Source of the DNA: Actinomycetes bacterium
Lineage (GTDB): Bacteria > Actinomycetota > Acidimicrobiia > Acidimicrobiales > Bog-793
NCBI GenBank assembly: GCA_021798985.1
Contig: JAJZBI010000015.1
Coordinates: 25,967-89,966, forward strand
Reading direction: 5' to 3'
Length of the DNA: 64,000 nucleotides
The position numbers were made by a program, and so were the translations under genes. Below, piece by piece: positions 42,554 to 51,313 of this stretch. Position 1 is the stretch's first letter. Each line of letters begins with the position of its first letter. The notes below the pieces were generated by a model. That model saw nothing but the letters and a program-made list of their open reading frames with translations. It made no database searches and was not told where the DNA came from.

Positions 42554-43206
42554 CAGCGCGAAGCGCCGAAGATCATGGCGTTCGTGCGCCGACCGAGCTC
42601 GACGCCCTCGGCAAGGGAGAGGGCGACCATGGGCGGCGGCTCGTTCCCCGACGCGTTGGCGTTGATCCACGCCTCGGCCTCGGCGTCGCCGGCGAGGAAG
42701 TGGATCCAGCGGCAGAACTCGGCTTGGACCGCGCCGGAGTACGGCGCGGGCCGGTCGAGGAACGACAGCACGGTGCCCGCTGGCGAGACCTCGCGCACGC
42801 CGTCGCGGGGGTCCACAACCATGCGCACGAGCGTGCCGCTCACCGGGCAGCGCGACTCGACGCGCGCCGGCGTGCCGACGAGCGCGGGAAGAAAGAGCGT
42901 GTCCCAGGCACACCATGCGCCGCGTCTCGGCGCGCTGCAGGTGATCTGATGTTGGCCCGGCTCACGCTGCAGGCCGAGGAACGCGGTGACCTCGCCACGC
43001 TCGAGTGAGGCGGTCGGGAGCGACGTGAGAAGCGCGGCGACGTGGGGTGCGGGCATCTTGCTGTTCGCCGCGATCGCCGCCGGGGTCGCGGCCGTGCCGG
43101 CCGCGAGCAGGCGGTAGACGGCCAGCCCGACGGCACGGCTCTCGAGGTCGAGACTCGGCAACGCCGCCGTGACCTCGCGTGCGAGTCGCTCGAGGTCAGA
43201 CGCCAT
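42553..43206 (-). CDS. MerB-like organomercurial lyase
   Basis: A 217-residue protein with the MerB core. Cys99 and Asp102 in GAWCAWDTLFLPALVG match catalytic Cys96/Asp99 of MerB; Cys165 in EFCRWIHFLAG matches Cys159; Cys120 in ESRCPVSG is also conserved. An N-terminal winged-helix-like region (about 1-80) is typical. Such an enzyme cleaves the C-Hg bond of organomercurials, leaving Hg(II). No merA, merR or mer transport gene is in the window, so Hg(II) handling must be elsewhere or the protein serves another C-metal cleavage. ATG 43206; the frame extends upstream only as an open shadow. Confidence 0.8.
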   Translation of the reverse strand: MASDLERLAREVTAALPSLDLESRAVGLAVYRLLAAGTAATPAAIAANSKMPAPHVAALLTSLPTASLERGEVTAFLGLQREPGQHQITCSAPRRGAWCAWDTLFLPALVGTPARVESRCPVSGTLVRMVVDPRDGVREVSPAGTVLSFLDRPAPYSGAVQAEFCRWIHFLAGDAEAEAWINANASGNEPPPMVALSLAEGVELGRRTNAMIFGASR

Positions 43207-43378
43207 GGCGCCATGATGCCAGCTGCTCAGCGGCCCTCCGTCCAACGCGTCCTTGGGCCGCCGCGGACACCGGGACGTTGCTGACCGCGCTTTGGACCCT
43301 CGAGGGCGCCGGGCGCGCATTTTGCCAGCTCGCCAGCGTCGGTGAGAAGGCGACCTTTGGCCCTTCACAGGGGTCCAT

Positions 43379-44287
43379 TTGACGTGGCGCGATGACAACG
43401 TGCAGGAATCATCGACACAAGACATCCCCGGCCAGCACGGCGATCGCCGGTTCCGGCCGGCGGCGTGGCGGCGTCGGCGGCAGCTCCTCTGGGCGGCGGC
43501 AGCGGTCGCCGTGATCTTCGGGACACTGACCCCCCGCCTTGAAGGTGGCGCGGCGGCCAGCGCGGCCTCGCGCACGACCGTTGCCCTCTACTGGCTCCGG
43601 GGGGGTGTGGCGCTCGGCGTCTCGCACCGCGCGATCCCGGCCACGCCGCGGATCGGAGCGGCAACTCTCCAGGCACTGCTCGGCGGGCCCAACCGCACCG
43701 AGCGCGCCGCCGGGCTCTCGAGCGCCGTCCCGTCCGGATCGCACCTGCGGAGCCTGTCGATCACCGACGGCGTGGCGCGGGCGGACTTCGACGCCCGCTT
43801 CGCGAGCGGTGGAGGCTCGCTCTCGGTGATCGGGCGCGTCGATCAGGTCGTCTACACCCTGACGCAGTTCCCAAGCGTCCGCCGCGTGCTGTTTCTCGTC
43901 AACGGGAAGCTGGCTCGCACCTTCACCGGCGAAGGTCTCGTCCTCGACCGGCCCGTCGCCAGAAGCGACGAGCGCTCTCTGTTGCCGCCGATCTTCGTCG
44001 AGCGACCAGCGGTGGGCGACGTCGTCAGGAGTCCGCTGCGCCTGAGCGGTCTGGCAAACACCTTCGAGGCGACCTTCCAGGTGAACCTCCTGGACGCCGG
44101 CGGCCGCATCGTGGTGCGCCGCACCGTCCACGCCTCCGCCGGAACCGGGACCTGGGGCACCTACTCCCAGTCCCTTTCCTTTACGAAGGCGAGGCCTGGC
44201 AATGGTCGCCTCGTTGTCTTCGAGCGATCCGCCAAGGACGGCCGCCCCATCCACGTGGTGCGGATCCCGGTCCGTCTCGCCGGGTAG
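43379..44287 (+). CDS. Membrane-anchored GerMN/Gmad2-domain protein
   Basis: A 302-residue protein. A short cytoplasmic Arg-rich N-terminus and one hydrophobic segment (about 36-52) precede a GerMN domain (about 65-180; TVALYWLRGGVALGV, VARADFDARFASGG, VYTLTQFPSVRRVLFLVNG) and a Gmad2 immunoglobulin-like domain (about 200-300; VGDVVRSPLRLSGLANTFEA). These domains occur in actinobacterial cell-envelope proteins. TTG 43379 is the longest start and GTG 43400 an alternative; the Shine-Dalgarno is weak. Role unknown, probably at the cell surface. Confidence 0.8.
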   Translation: MTWRDDNVQESSTQDIPGQHGDRRFRPAAWRRRRQLLWAAAAVAVIFGTLTPRLEGGAAASAASRTTVALYWLRGGVALGVSHRAIPATPRIGAATLQALLGGPNRTERAAGLSSAVPSGSHLRSLSITDGVARADFDARFASGGGSLSVIGRVDQVVYTLTQFPSVRRVLFLVNGKLARTFTGEGLVLDRPVARSDERSLLPPIFVERPAVGDVVRSPLRLSGLANTFEATFQVNLLDAGGRIVVRRTVHASAGTGTWGTYSQSLSFTKARPGNGRLVVFERSAKDGRPIHVVRIPVRLAG

Positions 44288-44295
44288 GCATCGCC

Positions 44296-44682
44296 GTGAC
44301 GGCGACCACAACCTTCGCCATCGCCTATTCCCCGTGGTTCGCGGCGCTTGCCACCGTGCTCGGCACGGGGCCGCGCCGATCTCGGCTCGAGGTTGACGAG
44401 GACGCCGTCGTGGTTCAGATGGGCTGGGCGTTCGCCGCGAGGATCGCGCGCCGCCAGGTGGTCGCCGCAGCGCCTTGCGCGAATGTCCCCTGGGCGATCG
44501 GCGTGCACACGGCAGGTCGGGGCGACTGGATCGTGAACGGCACCTGTGGTCATCTCGTCCAACTCGCCCTGGATCCGCCCGCTGCGGCGTGTGCCCTTGG
44601 ACGTCGAGTCCTGGTGCGGCGACTCCGCGTCAGCGTCGACCGGCCAGCTGCGTTCCTCGAGCTGCTCGGCGACAAATGCTGA
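44296..44682 (+). CDS. Conserved actinobacterial protein of unknown function
   Basis: A 128-residue protein. Recurrent features of this family seen here are RSRLEVDEDAVVVQMGWAF, then ARRQVVAA, PWAIGVHTAGRGDWIVNGTC and VQLALDPPAAA, ending in a basic RVLVRRLRVSVDRP strand. The pattern suggests a PH-like beta barrel. No catalytic motif. GTG 44296 starts 8 bases after the GerMN gene, so the two are probably co-transcribed. The last residue is Cys. Function unknown. Confidence 0.65.
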   Translation: MTATTTFAIAYSPWFAALATVLGTGPRRSRLEVDEDAVVVQMGWAFAARIARRQVVAAAPCANVPWAIGVHTAGRGDWIVNGTCGHLVQLALDPPAAACALGRRVLVRRLRVSVDRPAAFLELLGDKC

Positions 44683-44846
44683 GCCCGGACCGGCGCGACC
44701 GCATCACGGCGCGTTTCGTGCAGATCGTCATTGCCCGCGGCGACGGTGCCCGTTCGTGCGCGAGCTGGCCGTCTCCTCGTTGCTCTGGAGGTCAGAGCGC
44801 AGAACGACAGCGGTTCTCGGTGATCGCCGAGGGGTAGGCCTCAACC

Positions 44847-45684
44847 ATGCGCACAACTGCGAGCCGGTACCCGGGCCACACCGGTGAGATGGAGCCGAAG
44901 CCGCGCGACGAGATGCAGGACTACCGCGGCAGCGGGCTGCTCGAGGGAGCGCGCGCTCGTTACGGGGGGCGACTCGGGGATCGGCCGCGCCGTGTCCGTC
45001 GCCTTCGCCAAGGAAGGCGCCGATGTTGCCATCGTCTACCTCGCAGAGGACGAGGATGCCGCGCACACGCGTCGGCTCGTCGAGGCAACGGGGCGGCGCT
45101 GTGCCACGATCCGCGCCGACTTGTCGAGCGAGGCGGAGTGCGAGGGCGCCGTCAGCGAGGCGGTGCGGGCACTCGGCGGATTGGAGGTCCTCGTCAACAA
45201 CGTCGCCTACCAGTCGCCGGTGCAATCCCTCGAGGAGCTCTCGAGCGAGCAATGGGACCGCACGTTTAAGACCAACATCTACAGCTACTTCTGGGTGACG
45301 CGAGCGGCACTGACCCACCTCGCCAAGGGCGCCTCTATCATCAACACGAGCTCGATCAACGGTCTGCGCGGAAACAAGTCGCTGATCGACTACGCGGCAA
45401 CCAAGGGCGCGATCAATGCGCTCACGCAGTCCCTCGCTCAATCCCTCGTCGAGCGCGAGATCCGCGTCAACGCCGTGGCTCCCGGGCCGGTGTGGACGCC
45501 ACTTATCCCCGCGACCATGCCGAAAGAGCGGGTCGCGCACTTCGGTGAGCAGGTGCCGATGGGACGCGCCGCGCATCCGGACGAGATCGCGCCCTCCTAT
45601 GTGTTCTTTGCTGCCGCCCGGCTCTCGAGCTACTACACCGGCGAGGTGCTGGCGCCGATCGGCGGTGAGACGCTTCCGGGTTGA
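44847..45684 (+). pseudogene. SDR oxidoreductase (general-stress glucose-dehydrogenase-like) with a frameshift near the start
   Basis: Residues upstream of the break (PGHTGEMEPKPRDEMQDYRG, then SGLLEG; frame from 44847) are the N-terminal tail typical of YhdF/YdaD-like SDRs. The rest (RALVTGGDSGIGRA, VNNVAYQSPV, NTSSINGLRGN, YAATKGAIN, VAPGPVWTPL) continues in another frame. The join falls between 44948 and 44950, where GGA-G-CGC would need two extra bases (GGA-AAG-CGC). Either a real -2 mutation or a sequencing error. An ATG at 44884 in the second frame would restore a near full-length protein with a scrambled 22-residue tail and an intact Rossmann fold, so activity might survive. Confidence 0.7.
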
Positions 45685-45790
45685 GCGAGGCAGCTAGTGC
45701 CGCGTCCGGCAACGTTTGCACGGGGGGACGAGGCGGTGCTTGGGGCGCGGCATCCCGGCTGGATTGTTCCGTGTGTTCTACCATAAGACG

Positions 45791-46225
45791 GTGTTGCGAA
45801 GCACTCCGTTTCTTCTCTTCGACGGCGACTGCGCCCAGGCGATGGCCTTCTATCACACCTGCTTCGGGGGTGAGTTGAGTGTGTCAAGGCTCGGCGACTC
45901 GCCGATGAAGGAGCAGTTGCCGCCCGAGAAACACGACCGGGTCATCAATGCGCACCTCCAGAGCGGTCAAGTCGAGATATCGGCCACGGACTGGATGTCT
46001 GCGCCGACCTACGAGCCGAAGCATGGAAACACCTCAGCGATCTTTGTGATGGCCGATACCCGTGCAGAGCTGAGCGAGATCTTCGATCGGCTGGCTGTGG
46101 ATGCGCACGAGGAGCGGTTTCAGGATCTTCACGACCTGCCGATCGGAACATACGGGCAGCTAACTGATCGGTTCGGCGTCAGTTGGGTCTTCTTGACCAA
46201 CGAGCATTTGGCGGGGAGCGTCTAG
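45791..46225 (+). CDS. VOC-superfamily protein, PhnB-like
   Basis: A 144-residue protein of the glyoxalase/bleomycin-resistance fold, PhnB branch: STPFLLFDGDCAQAMAFYHT at the N-terminus, LPPEKHDRVINAHLQSG and WMSAPTYEPKHGNT in the middle, and GQLTDRFGVSWVF at the end. GTG 45791 is chosen to begin at the conserved T-P-F-L-x-F. Codon use and base composition here are less GC-rich than in the neighbours (many A/T third positions between 45880 and 46200), suggesting a later arrival. Enzymatic role unknown. Confidence 0.82.
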   Translation: MLRSTPFLLFDGDCAQAMAFYHTCFGGELSVSRLGDSPMKEQLPPEKHDRVINAHLQSGQVEISATDWMSAPTYEPKHGNTSAIFVMADTRAELSEIFDRLAVDAHEERFQDLHDLPIGTYGQLTDRFGVSWVFLTNEHLAGSV

Positions 46226-46280
46226 CAGTCACCTGGCGAGACTGGTCAGCGTGAACCGTTCGCGAGCAGCATCCCGGGAG

Positions 46281-46291
46281 TTATCCGATAA
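46281..46291. promoter_or_regulatory. TTATC-C-GATAA palindrome
   Basis: A perfect 11-base palindrome in the 194-base gap before the unknown gene at 46420. The gap is AT-richer than average. A regulator site is possible; no matching regulator gene is adjacent. Confidence 0.3.
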
Positions 46292-46419
46292 GTGCCCATA
46301 CACGAGTGGGTCTGGTATTGAGCAACAGGCCCGTCTCGCTGCCAACGACGCAATCGCTGCCGGCCGCGGCACTAGACGCATCGAGAGCCTGCCGAGGGAG
46401 CGGCGCGTAAGCTGCGACG

Positions 46420-47487
46420 GTGGGTCTGCCGGCCGAAGCCTTGCTGTCCGGCCCACGGGGCCGTCGACTGTGCTGGATCGCGCTCGACGAGCAGAGCTTC
46501 GAGCGCACCGGTCGCTATCAGCTGAGGGCCCTTGAGTACGGGGGGACTGAGCGGATCCTCCCCATCTTGCGAAGCGTCCTCGCCGAAGCCGATCTTGCGG
46601 AGTACGCGTCGTCGGACGATGTCGTCGATCTTCTCGAGCTCGTCGCCAACTCCGTCGACTCTGCCAGGTACTGGCAAGAACCAGACGAGATCGATGCGGC
46701 GCTCACCGACCCGGAGCTGATCGACCTGCTTGCCCCGGTTGCGGAGGCGATCGCCCGGGCGCCCGCGTCGACGTGGTGGTCGAGCGGGCTCGCCCTCGGG
46801 GACCAGGTCCTCGTCGAGCGGCGCGAGGACGGCGCCCCGCCGCCCCGCCTCAAGGGGGCGCCCGCGGTCCTCGCGGCTTGGAAGGCGCGCGCCCTCGACG
46901 ACGAGGTCCGGCTACGCGGCCGGGACGTGAGCGGCGTGTGGTGGTCCTCGCCGACCGGCGCGCTGGGGAGCGAAGCGGCGAAGCGATTCGGGGACGACCC
47001 ACCCGCCTTGAACCGCACGACGCGGTCGCTCCCATCGCTCGGCGCCGTCGGTCTGCTGTTGGAAGAGGACAGCTTCGGGACGCCGAGCGCGCGCTGCTGG
47101 CCTCTGCGCGCGAGCCGCGCACCGCGGGTGTTCGAGGTCCGCGGCGAGGACGACTGGCGAGCCCTCACCGAGCGCTATCCGATCGAGGTCACCTTCGGCC
47201 GCCGCGGGAACTGGGACCTAGCAACCGGGCGTTCCGGGCGATGGGTGCTGGCGGACTGGTCGCTTGTCGCCGAGGACTACGACGCGGTCCATCTGAGCGC
47301 GCTGGCCTACCTAGCGACCTCGGGGCGAGCGCTTTCGCTGTCGTCGGGGGCGGCGACGCTGATCGCCGGCTGGAATGCCGATGAGACCTACTGGCTCGCC
47401 GACGTGCCGGAGGTGAGCGGGGCGCCAAGTGAGTGGGTGGCTGCCGAGCACCATCCGGCGCGGCGATGGCAGCGTCGCGGGCGGTGA
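46420..47487 (+). CDS. Conserved protein of unknown function
   Basis: A 355-residue protein without a domain I can name. The first half is acidic and helical (ERILPILRSVLAEADLAEYA, VVDLLELVANSVDSARYW). The C-terminal third has a run of conserved-looking residues: YPIEVTFGRRGNWDLATGRS, RWVLADWSLVAEDYDAVHLS and LIAGWNADETYWLADVP, rich in Trp and Asp. It recalls uncharacterised actinobacterial proteins with the same ending. GTG 46420. No signal peptide. Stands alone upstream of a GNAT gene. Confidence 0.6.
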   Translation: MGLPAEALLSGPRGRRLCWIALDEQSFERTGRYQLRALEYGGTERILPILRSVLAEADLAEYASSDDVVDLLELVANSVDSARYWQEPDEIDAALTDPELIDLLAPVAEAIARAPASTWWSSGLALGDQVLVERREDGAPPPRLKGAPAVLAAWKARALDDEVRLRGRDVSGVWWSSPTGALGSEAAKRFGDDPPALNRTTRSLPSLGAVGLLLEEDSFGTPSARCWPLRASRAPRVFEVRGEDDWRALTERYPIEVTFGRRGNWDLATGRSGRWVLADWSLVAEDYDAVHLSALAYLATSGRALSLSSGAATLIAGWNADETYWLADVPEVSGAPSEWVAAEHHPARRWQRRGR

Positions 47488-47665
47488 ACCCACCGCCTTT
47501 GTGATCTCGCTGCCCCACCGGCACGTGGCGGTCCGGGAGGACCACCGTCGGCGAGGCTTCCCGCACGCTGAAGCGGCGACGGGCTCTGGCGCGCACGGGC
47601 CGGCGCTGCGATGCGGTGGCCTTTGGGTCGCGCGAGCCGCGCCCCAGTGCTGCCAGACTGTGGCG

Positions 47666-48142
47666 GTGCTCGAGCGCTTTGACCCCTTGCGGACTCCCCG
47701 GCTCGTCCTCGAGCCAATCAGCCGGACGCTCGCGCAAGCGATCGCCACGGGCGAGGTCGGTGACTTCGAGGCGGCGGAGGGATGGCCCCAACCCGGCACC
47801 GTGAACGGCGTGCGCTTCGCGCTGGAGCGCGGTCACCCCGCGGGATGGCTCGTCCGCTCTGGTGGCGCGGTCATCGGCGACTGCGGCATCCATGCTCCTG
47901 TGGACGGAGCCGGTTGTGTCGAGATCGGCTACGGGCTCGCCGAGCCCTTTCGCCACCAGGGACTTGGCACCGAAGTCGTCCAGGCAATCAGCGACTGGCT
48001 GCTCGCCCAACCGGCGGTCACGACCCTGCGGGCGTCTGTCGAGCCCTCGAATATCGCCAGCTGCCGCGTGCTCGAGAAGGCGGGCTTCTTGCTGCTCGAG
48101 TCGACTGGCGGCCTCAGCCACTACGCGCGTCACGCTCGCTGA
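47666..48142 (+). CDS. GNAT-family N-acetyltransferase (RimJ/RimL-like)
   Basis: A 158-residue acetyltransferase. RTPRLVLEPISRTLAQAIAT is the usual opening of the RimJ/RimL group; IGYGLAEPFRHQGLGTEVVQ holds the acetyl-CoA loop (R-x-x-G-x-G/A), and SVEPSNIASCRVLEKAGF is the late signature of the group. GTG 47666 fits the conserved start; GTG 47660 is an alternative. The longer open frame upstream overlaps the previous gene and is not needed. Substrate unknown. Confidence 0.85.
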   Translation: MLERFDPLRTPRLVLEPISRTLAQAIATGEVGDFEAAEGWPQPGTVNGVRFALERGHPAGWLVRSGGAVIGDCGIHAPVDGAGCVEIGYGLAEPFRHQGLGTEVVQAISDWLLAQPAVTTLRASVEPSNIASCRVLEKAGFLLLESTGGLSHYARHAR

Positions 48143-48200
48143 TCGCACCGAGTCGCCTACGGGCACCGCCCGTTCCCCGCGATGAGTTGTGCTGCGCCGC

Positions 48201-49412
48201 TCAGTGGCCACCGACGCGCGCGGTCCCGCGCCCGACGAGGTGCGCCGGGAAAGCGAGGGCAAGCGGGACCGTCGCAGCGCTCAGCGCGGCGATCACCCAG
48301 AGCGCGTTGGACAGGTCGACGTTGGTCACTGTTTGACCGATGCCGAGGACGAGGAGGGCGCCGATGCCGTTCGCCAGCCCGAGCGCGATGCCTGATCCCA
48401 TGGAACGGTTCTCGGGGAAGATGTCCTGGCCGATCAGGATGGTCGACGACATCGTGAGGAAGAGCGCGATCCCAAGGGGCGCCGCAGTGACCCAGATCCA
48501 AGCTCCGTGTAGGTAGATGATCGGCACGATGAGCACCGCGGTCGCGGCCGAGGAGGTCACGAGGACGCTGAGGCGACCGACGCGGTCCGCGAGGTGACCG
48601 CCGGAGAGATTGCCGATCACGCCGACGACCAACATGACCGTGATGATCGACGCGCCGGAGACCAACGAGCCGCCGTGGAGGTGCCACAGGATCGGGATGA
48701 AGGTGGACATGGCATAGATCGCCAAGGCCCGGATCGACTGGTAGGTCACGAGCACCGCCATCGGGCGACGGTGCCGGCGCCACGCGATGGGCTGGCTCGG
48801 TCCGGGCTTGGCGGCGAGTCGGGGGGCGAGGCGGATCAAGAGTGGCACCGTGGCGATGCCCGGGACGCCGACGACCCACAGGTAGCCGATGCCCAGGTGG
48901 GCGACGACCAGGCTGGCCGCGGTGGGCCATACCCCCCGCCCGAGCTCGCCACCGACCAAAAAGGCCGAGGTGAGCAGTCCATGGCGGCCGTGGAGCAAGC
49001 TGCGAACGCCCGCGAGCGCCTGGGGATGGAACAGGGCGTTGCCCATGCCGACGAGGAGCAGGAGCACGACGAGCAGCCACGTGCGGTGGGCGACTCCGAA
49101 CAGTCCGCCGCCGAGGGAGCTGACGGTCAACCCCGTGACGACCAGGGTCCTGCCGCCCATCCGATCGGCCAGCCACCCCGTCACCGGCTGCAGGGTCTGA
49201 CCGATCGTGAGCGCGGCGATGAGCACTCCCGCCATGCGCACCGGCTCATGCAGTGACACGAGCACCGCGGGAAGCACGCCGGGGAGGTAGTTCGCGGCAC
49301 CGTCGTTCAACAGGTGCGCCCACGACAAGACGAGCAACCGGCGGCGGTCCGTCGCGGGGGCGTCTTGGGGCACAGCTCGTGGTGCGTGAGGGCGGGCCGG
49401 CACGGCTGCCAC
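48201..49412 (-). CDS. MFS transporter, Fsr-like (fosmidomycin-resistance type)
   Basis: A 403-residue membrane protein with 12 predicted segments. The opening LLVLSWAHLLNDGAANYLPG is characteristic of Fsr-type transporters, and GWLADRMGGRTLV supplies motif A. The FHPQALAGVRSLLHGRHG loop also matches. Probable efflux of small toxic compounds. Start at 49412 is used; the Arg/Pro-rich first 20 residues could be shorter if an internal start is used. Diverges from another MFS gene with about 180 bases between. Confidence 0.87.
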   Translation of the reverse strand: MAAVPARPHAPRAVPQDAPATDRRRLLVLSWAHLLNDGAANYLPGVLPAVLVSLHEPVRMAGVLIAALTIGQTLQPVTGWLADRMGGRTLVVTGLTVSSLGGGLFGVAHRTWLLVVLLLLVGMGNALFHPQALAGVRSLLHGRHGLLTSAFLVGGELGRGVWPTAASLVVAHLGIGYLWVVGVPGIATVPLLIRLAPRLAAKPGPSQPIAWRRHRRPMAVLVTYQSIRALAIYAMSTFIPILWHLHGGSLVSGASIITVMLVVGVIGNLSGGHLADRVGRLSVLVTSSAATAVLIVPIIYLHGAWIWVTAAPLGIALFLTMSSTILIGQDIFPENRSMGSGIALGLANGIGALLVLGIGQTVTNVDLSNALWVIAALSAATVPLALAFPAHLVGRGTARVGGH

Positions 49413-49595
49413 GGTACGACGAAACGCCGCCCGTCAGGCACGCCGAGATGCTCGCGAGGCGCGCCGAGACGACTGGGCCGATCCGACGTGCCGGCGGGAG
49501 ATTTCGGCGAGCATTGCCATGCACAACGCCGAGGCGGGACCTCATCCGCCGACTCGGCTCGATCGCGGCGAGCTGTACCTGCTAGAAGCTGTTGC

Positions 49596-50810
49596 ATGAG
49601 CTCGGCCCGGGGGACCTCGTGGCGCAACCGGGACGTGTGGTCGATCGCGCTCTCGGCCTTCTTCGCCGACTCGGGCTACCAGTCGGTCCTCGCCGGTTTT
49701 CCGCTCTTCCTCGTGCTGGTCCTGCACCAGCCGGTCTGGGAGTTCGGCCTTGCCTCGGCGCTCAGCTACGGCGGTGGCGCCCTCTTCTCGCTCGCCGGCG
49801 CCCGTCTCGGCGAACGGCTCGGGCACCGCCGTCTGGCGCTCATCGGCAATGCGATCATCCCCCTGCTATCGCTTTCGGCACTGGTCGCAAGCCCAGGGGT
49901 AGCAATCGGACTGCTGTGTGGAGGATGGTGGGCGAGGAACCTGCGCTCGCCCTCGCGACGGGTGATGCTCGTCGAAGCGGTTCCCGACGAGGCCCATCGC
50001 AGCGCGGCGTTCGGCTTCCTGCACGCCCTGGACGTGGGCGGCGGCGCGGTTGCCGGTTGCTATGTCCTCGCCAGCGTCCTTGTCGGTCTGTCCTTCCGCT
50101 GGATCTTTCTCGTTACGGTGGCGCCACTGGTCATGTCGACCGTGATGCTCTCCCGGGCTCGCACCGGCCGGCGTGCCGCGGTGGCGGCACCGGCGCGGGC
50201 ACGCCACGACGCCGCGGACGCCGATCCCGAACCGGCGCTCCCCGGCTCTCGTCCCCTGCTGGCCGCTGCCGCCTTGTACGGCTTCACGTACTACAGCGTC
50301 GGCTTCCCCGTCCTCACCCTGGCGCAGGGCGGCCACCACTTCGGCTATGGGATCGGCGCGTTCCTCGTCTTCCAAGGCGTCTCAGCGGTGACCGGCTACC
50401 TCCTTGGGTCGCGCTTTCGCGGCGGCCTGGCGGCCCGCTTTACCGACCTCGGCGTGTTCGGCTATTTGAGTGCCGGACTCGGCTCGGCACTGCTCGCTGC
50501 CGCCTACGCGGCGAGTCTCGGGGTCGCGGTGCTGATGCTCGGGGTCGCCGTCCTCGGCTTCGCGCTCGGGGTCGTCGAGACGCTTGAGCCCTCGTTGATG
50601 TCGGTCCTGCGGCCCGGACGGCTCGCCGGCCGTGCCTTCGGCGCCCTGTCGGCGGCGCGCAGCATCGGGCTCGTGGTGGCGAACCTGGCGCTCGGGCTCC
50701 TCTACAGCCTCGGGCCGGCGTGGTCGTATGGATATGCCGCCACGGTCGCCGCCGTCGCTGCGGCCGTGATCTTGTCCGCCGCACCGGCGGTCCGGGCCGC
50801 GAGGAGCTGA
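49596..50810 (+). CDS. MFS transporter
   Basis: A 404-residue membrane protein with about 11-12 hydrophobic segments. VWSIALSAFFADSGYQSVLA starts TM1, and GARLGERLGHRRLALIG is motif A. It lacks features I would use to assign a substrate; loosely similar to MFS proteins near metal and arsenic loci. ATG 49596; the open frame reaching back to 49314 overlaps the divergent gene and reads as low-complexity. Ends 68 bases before the convergent arsR gene. Confidence 0.83.
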   Translation: MSSARGTSWRNRDVWSIALSAFFADSGYQSVLAGFPLFLVLVLHQPVWEFGLASALSYGGGALFSLAGARLGERLGHRRLALIGNAIIPLLSLSALVASPGVAIGLLCGGWWARNLRSPSRRVMLVEAVPDEAHRSAAFGFLHALDVGGGAVAGCYVLASVLVGLSFRWIFLVTVAPLVMSTVMLSRARTGRRAAVAAPARARHDAADADPEPALPGSRPLLAAAALYGFTYYSVGFPVLTLAQGGHHFGYGIGAFLVFQGVSAVTGYLLGSRFRGGLAARFTDLGVFGYLSAGLGSALLAAAYAASLGVAVLMLGVAVLGFALGVVETLEPSLMSVLRPGRLAGRAFGALSAARSIGLVVANLALGLLYSLGPAWSYGYAATVAAVAAAVILSAAPAVRAARS

Positions 50811-50878
50811 GCGCCGCGCCGGCGCAGCCTCGCGCTGGGGTCTCGCGATGGGGACCCGCGCGCGGCCGGCCCGCTTAC

Positions 50879-51229
50879 TCAGGCCCCGAGCGCCTGGCGC
50901 ACCTCCGCGAGGCGGGCGGGCTCGATCCTCCACCACACCCACCGTCCTCGCTTCTCACCCACGAGCAAACCGGCCTCCGCCAGCACCTTGGTGTGGTGCG
51001 AGATCGTCGGCTGGCTCTTGGCGAGGGGTGCCTCGAGGTCACACGAGCAGACCTCGTGCTGCGCGGCGACGATCGAGAGCAGCCGGAGCCGCACCGGGTC
51101 GGCGAGCGCGCCGAGGATGCCTGCCAGCCGCTTGGCGTCGCTCTCGCTGAGCGGCGCGGTGGTGACCACGCCGCAGCACAAGGCGTCGTCCGGCGCGCCG
51201 AGAACCAGCTCTGCCGTACGTCGGCCCAC
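50879..51229 (-). CDS. arsR: ArsR-family arsenic repressor, N-terminal CC type
   Basis: A 116-residue repressor of the adjacent arsenic operon. Winged-helix core: LGALADPVRLRLLSIVAAQH and PLAKSQPTISHHTKVLAEAG. Cys18-Cys19 near the N-terminus (ALCCG) and Cys61/Cys63 (VCSCDLE) resemble the three-Cys As(III) site of Corynebacterium glutamicum ArsR (Cys15, Cys16, Cys55) rather than the E. coli CxC in the recognition helix. GTG 51229 has AGGAGG six bases upstream; the frame is open further. Diverges from arsI. Confidence 0.9.
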   Translation of the reverse strand: MGRRTAELVLGAPDDALCCGVVTTAPLSESDAKRLAGILGALADPVRLRLLSIVAAQHEVCSCDLEAPLAKSQPTISHHTKVLAEAGLLVGEKRGRWVWWRIEPARLAEVRQALGA

Positions 51230-51252
51230 GGCCTTCCTCCTTACGGATTGAC

Positions 51253-51280
51253 ATCCATCGATTGGTCGAGAAGAATGGAT
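51253..51280. promoter_or_regulatory. Candidate ArsR operator
   Basis: Inverted repeat ATCCAT (51253-51258) and ATGGAT (51275-51280) with a 16-base spacer that contains CGATTGGTCGAG, in the 84-base gap between arsR and arsI. Position and AT-richness suit an operator controlling both directions. GAGGAGG at 51301-51307 is the arsI Shine-Dalgarno. Confidence 0.55.
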
Positions 51281-51313
51281 CGACAAGGCTCAATCTATCC
51301 GAGGAGGCCCTTG

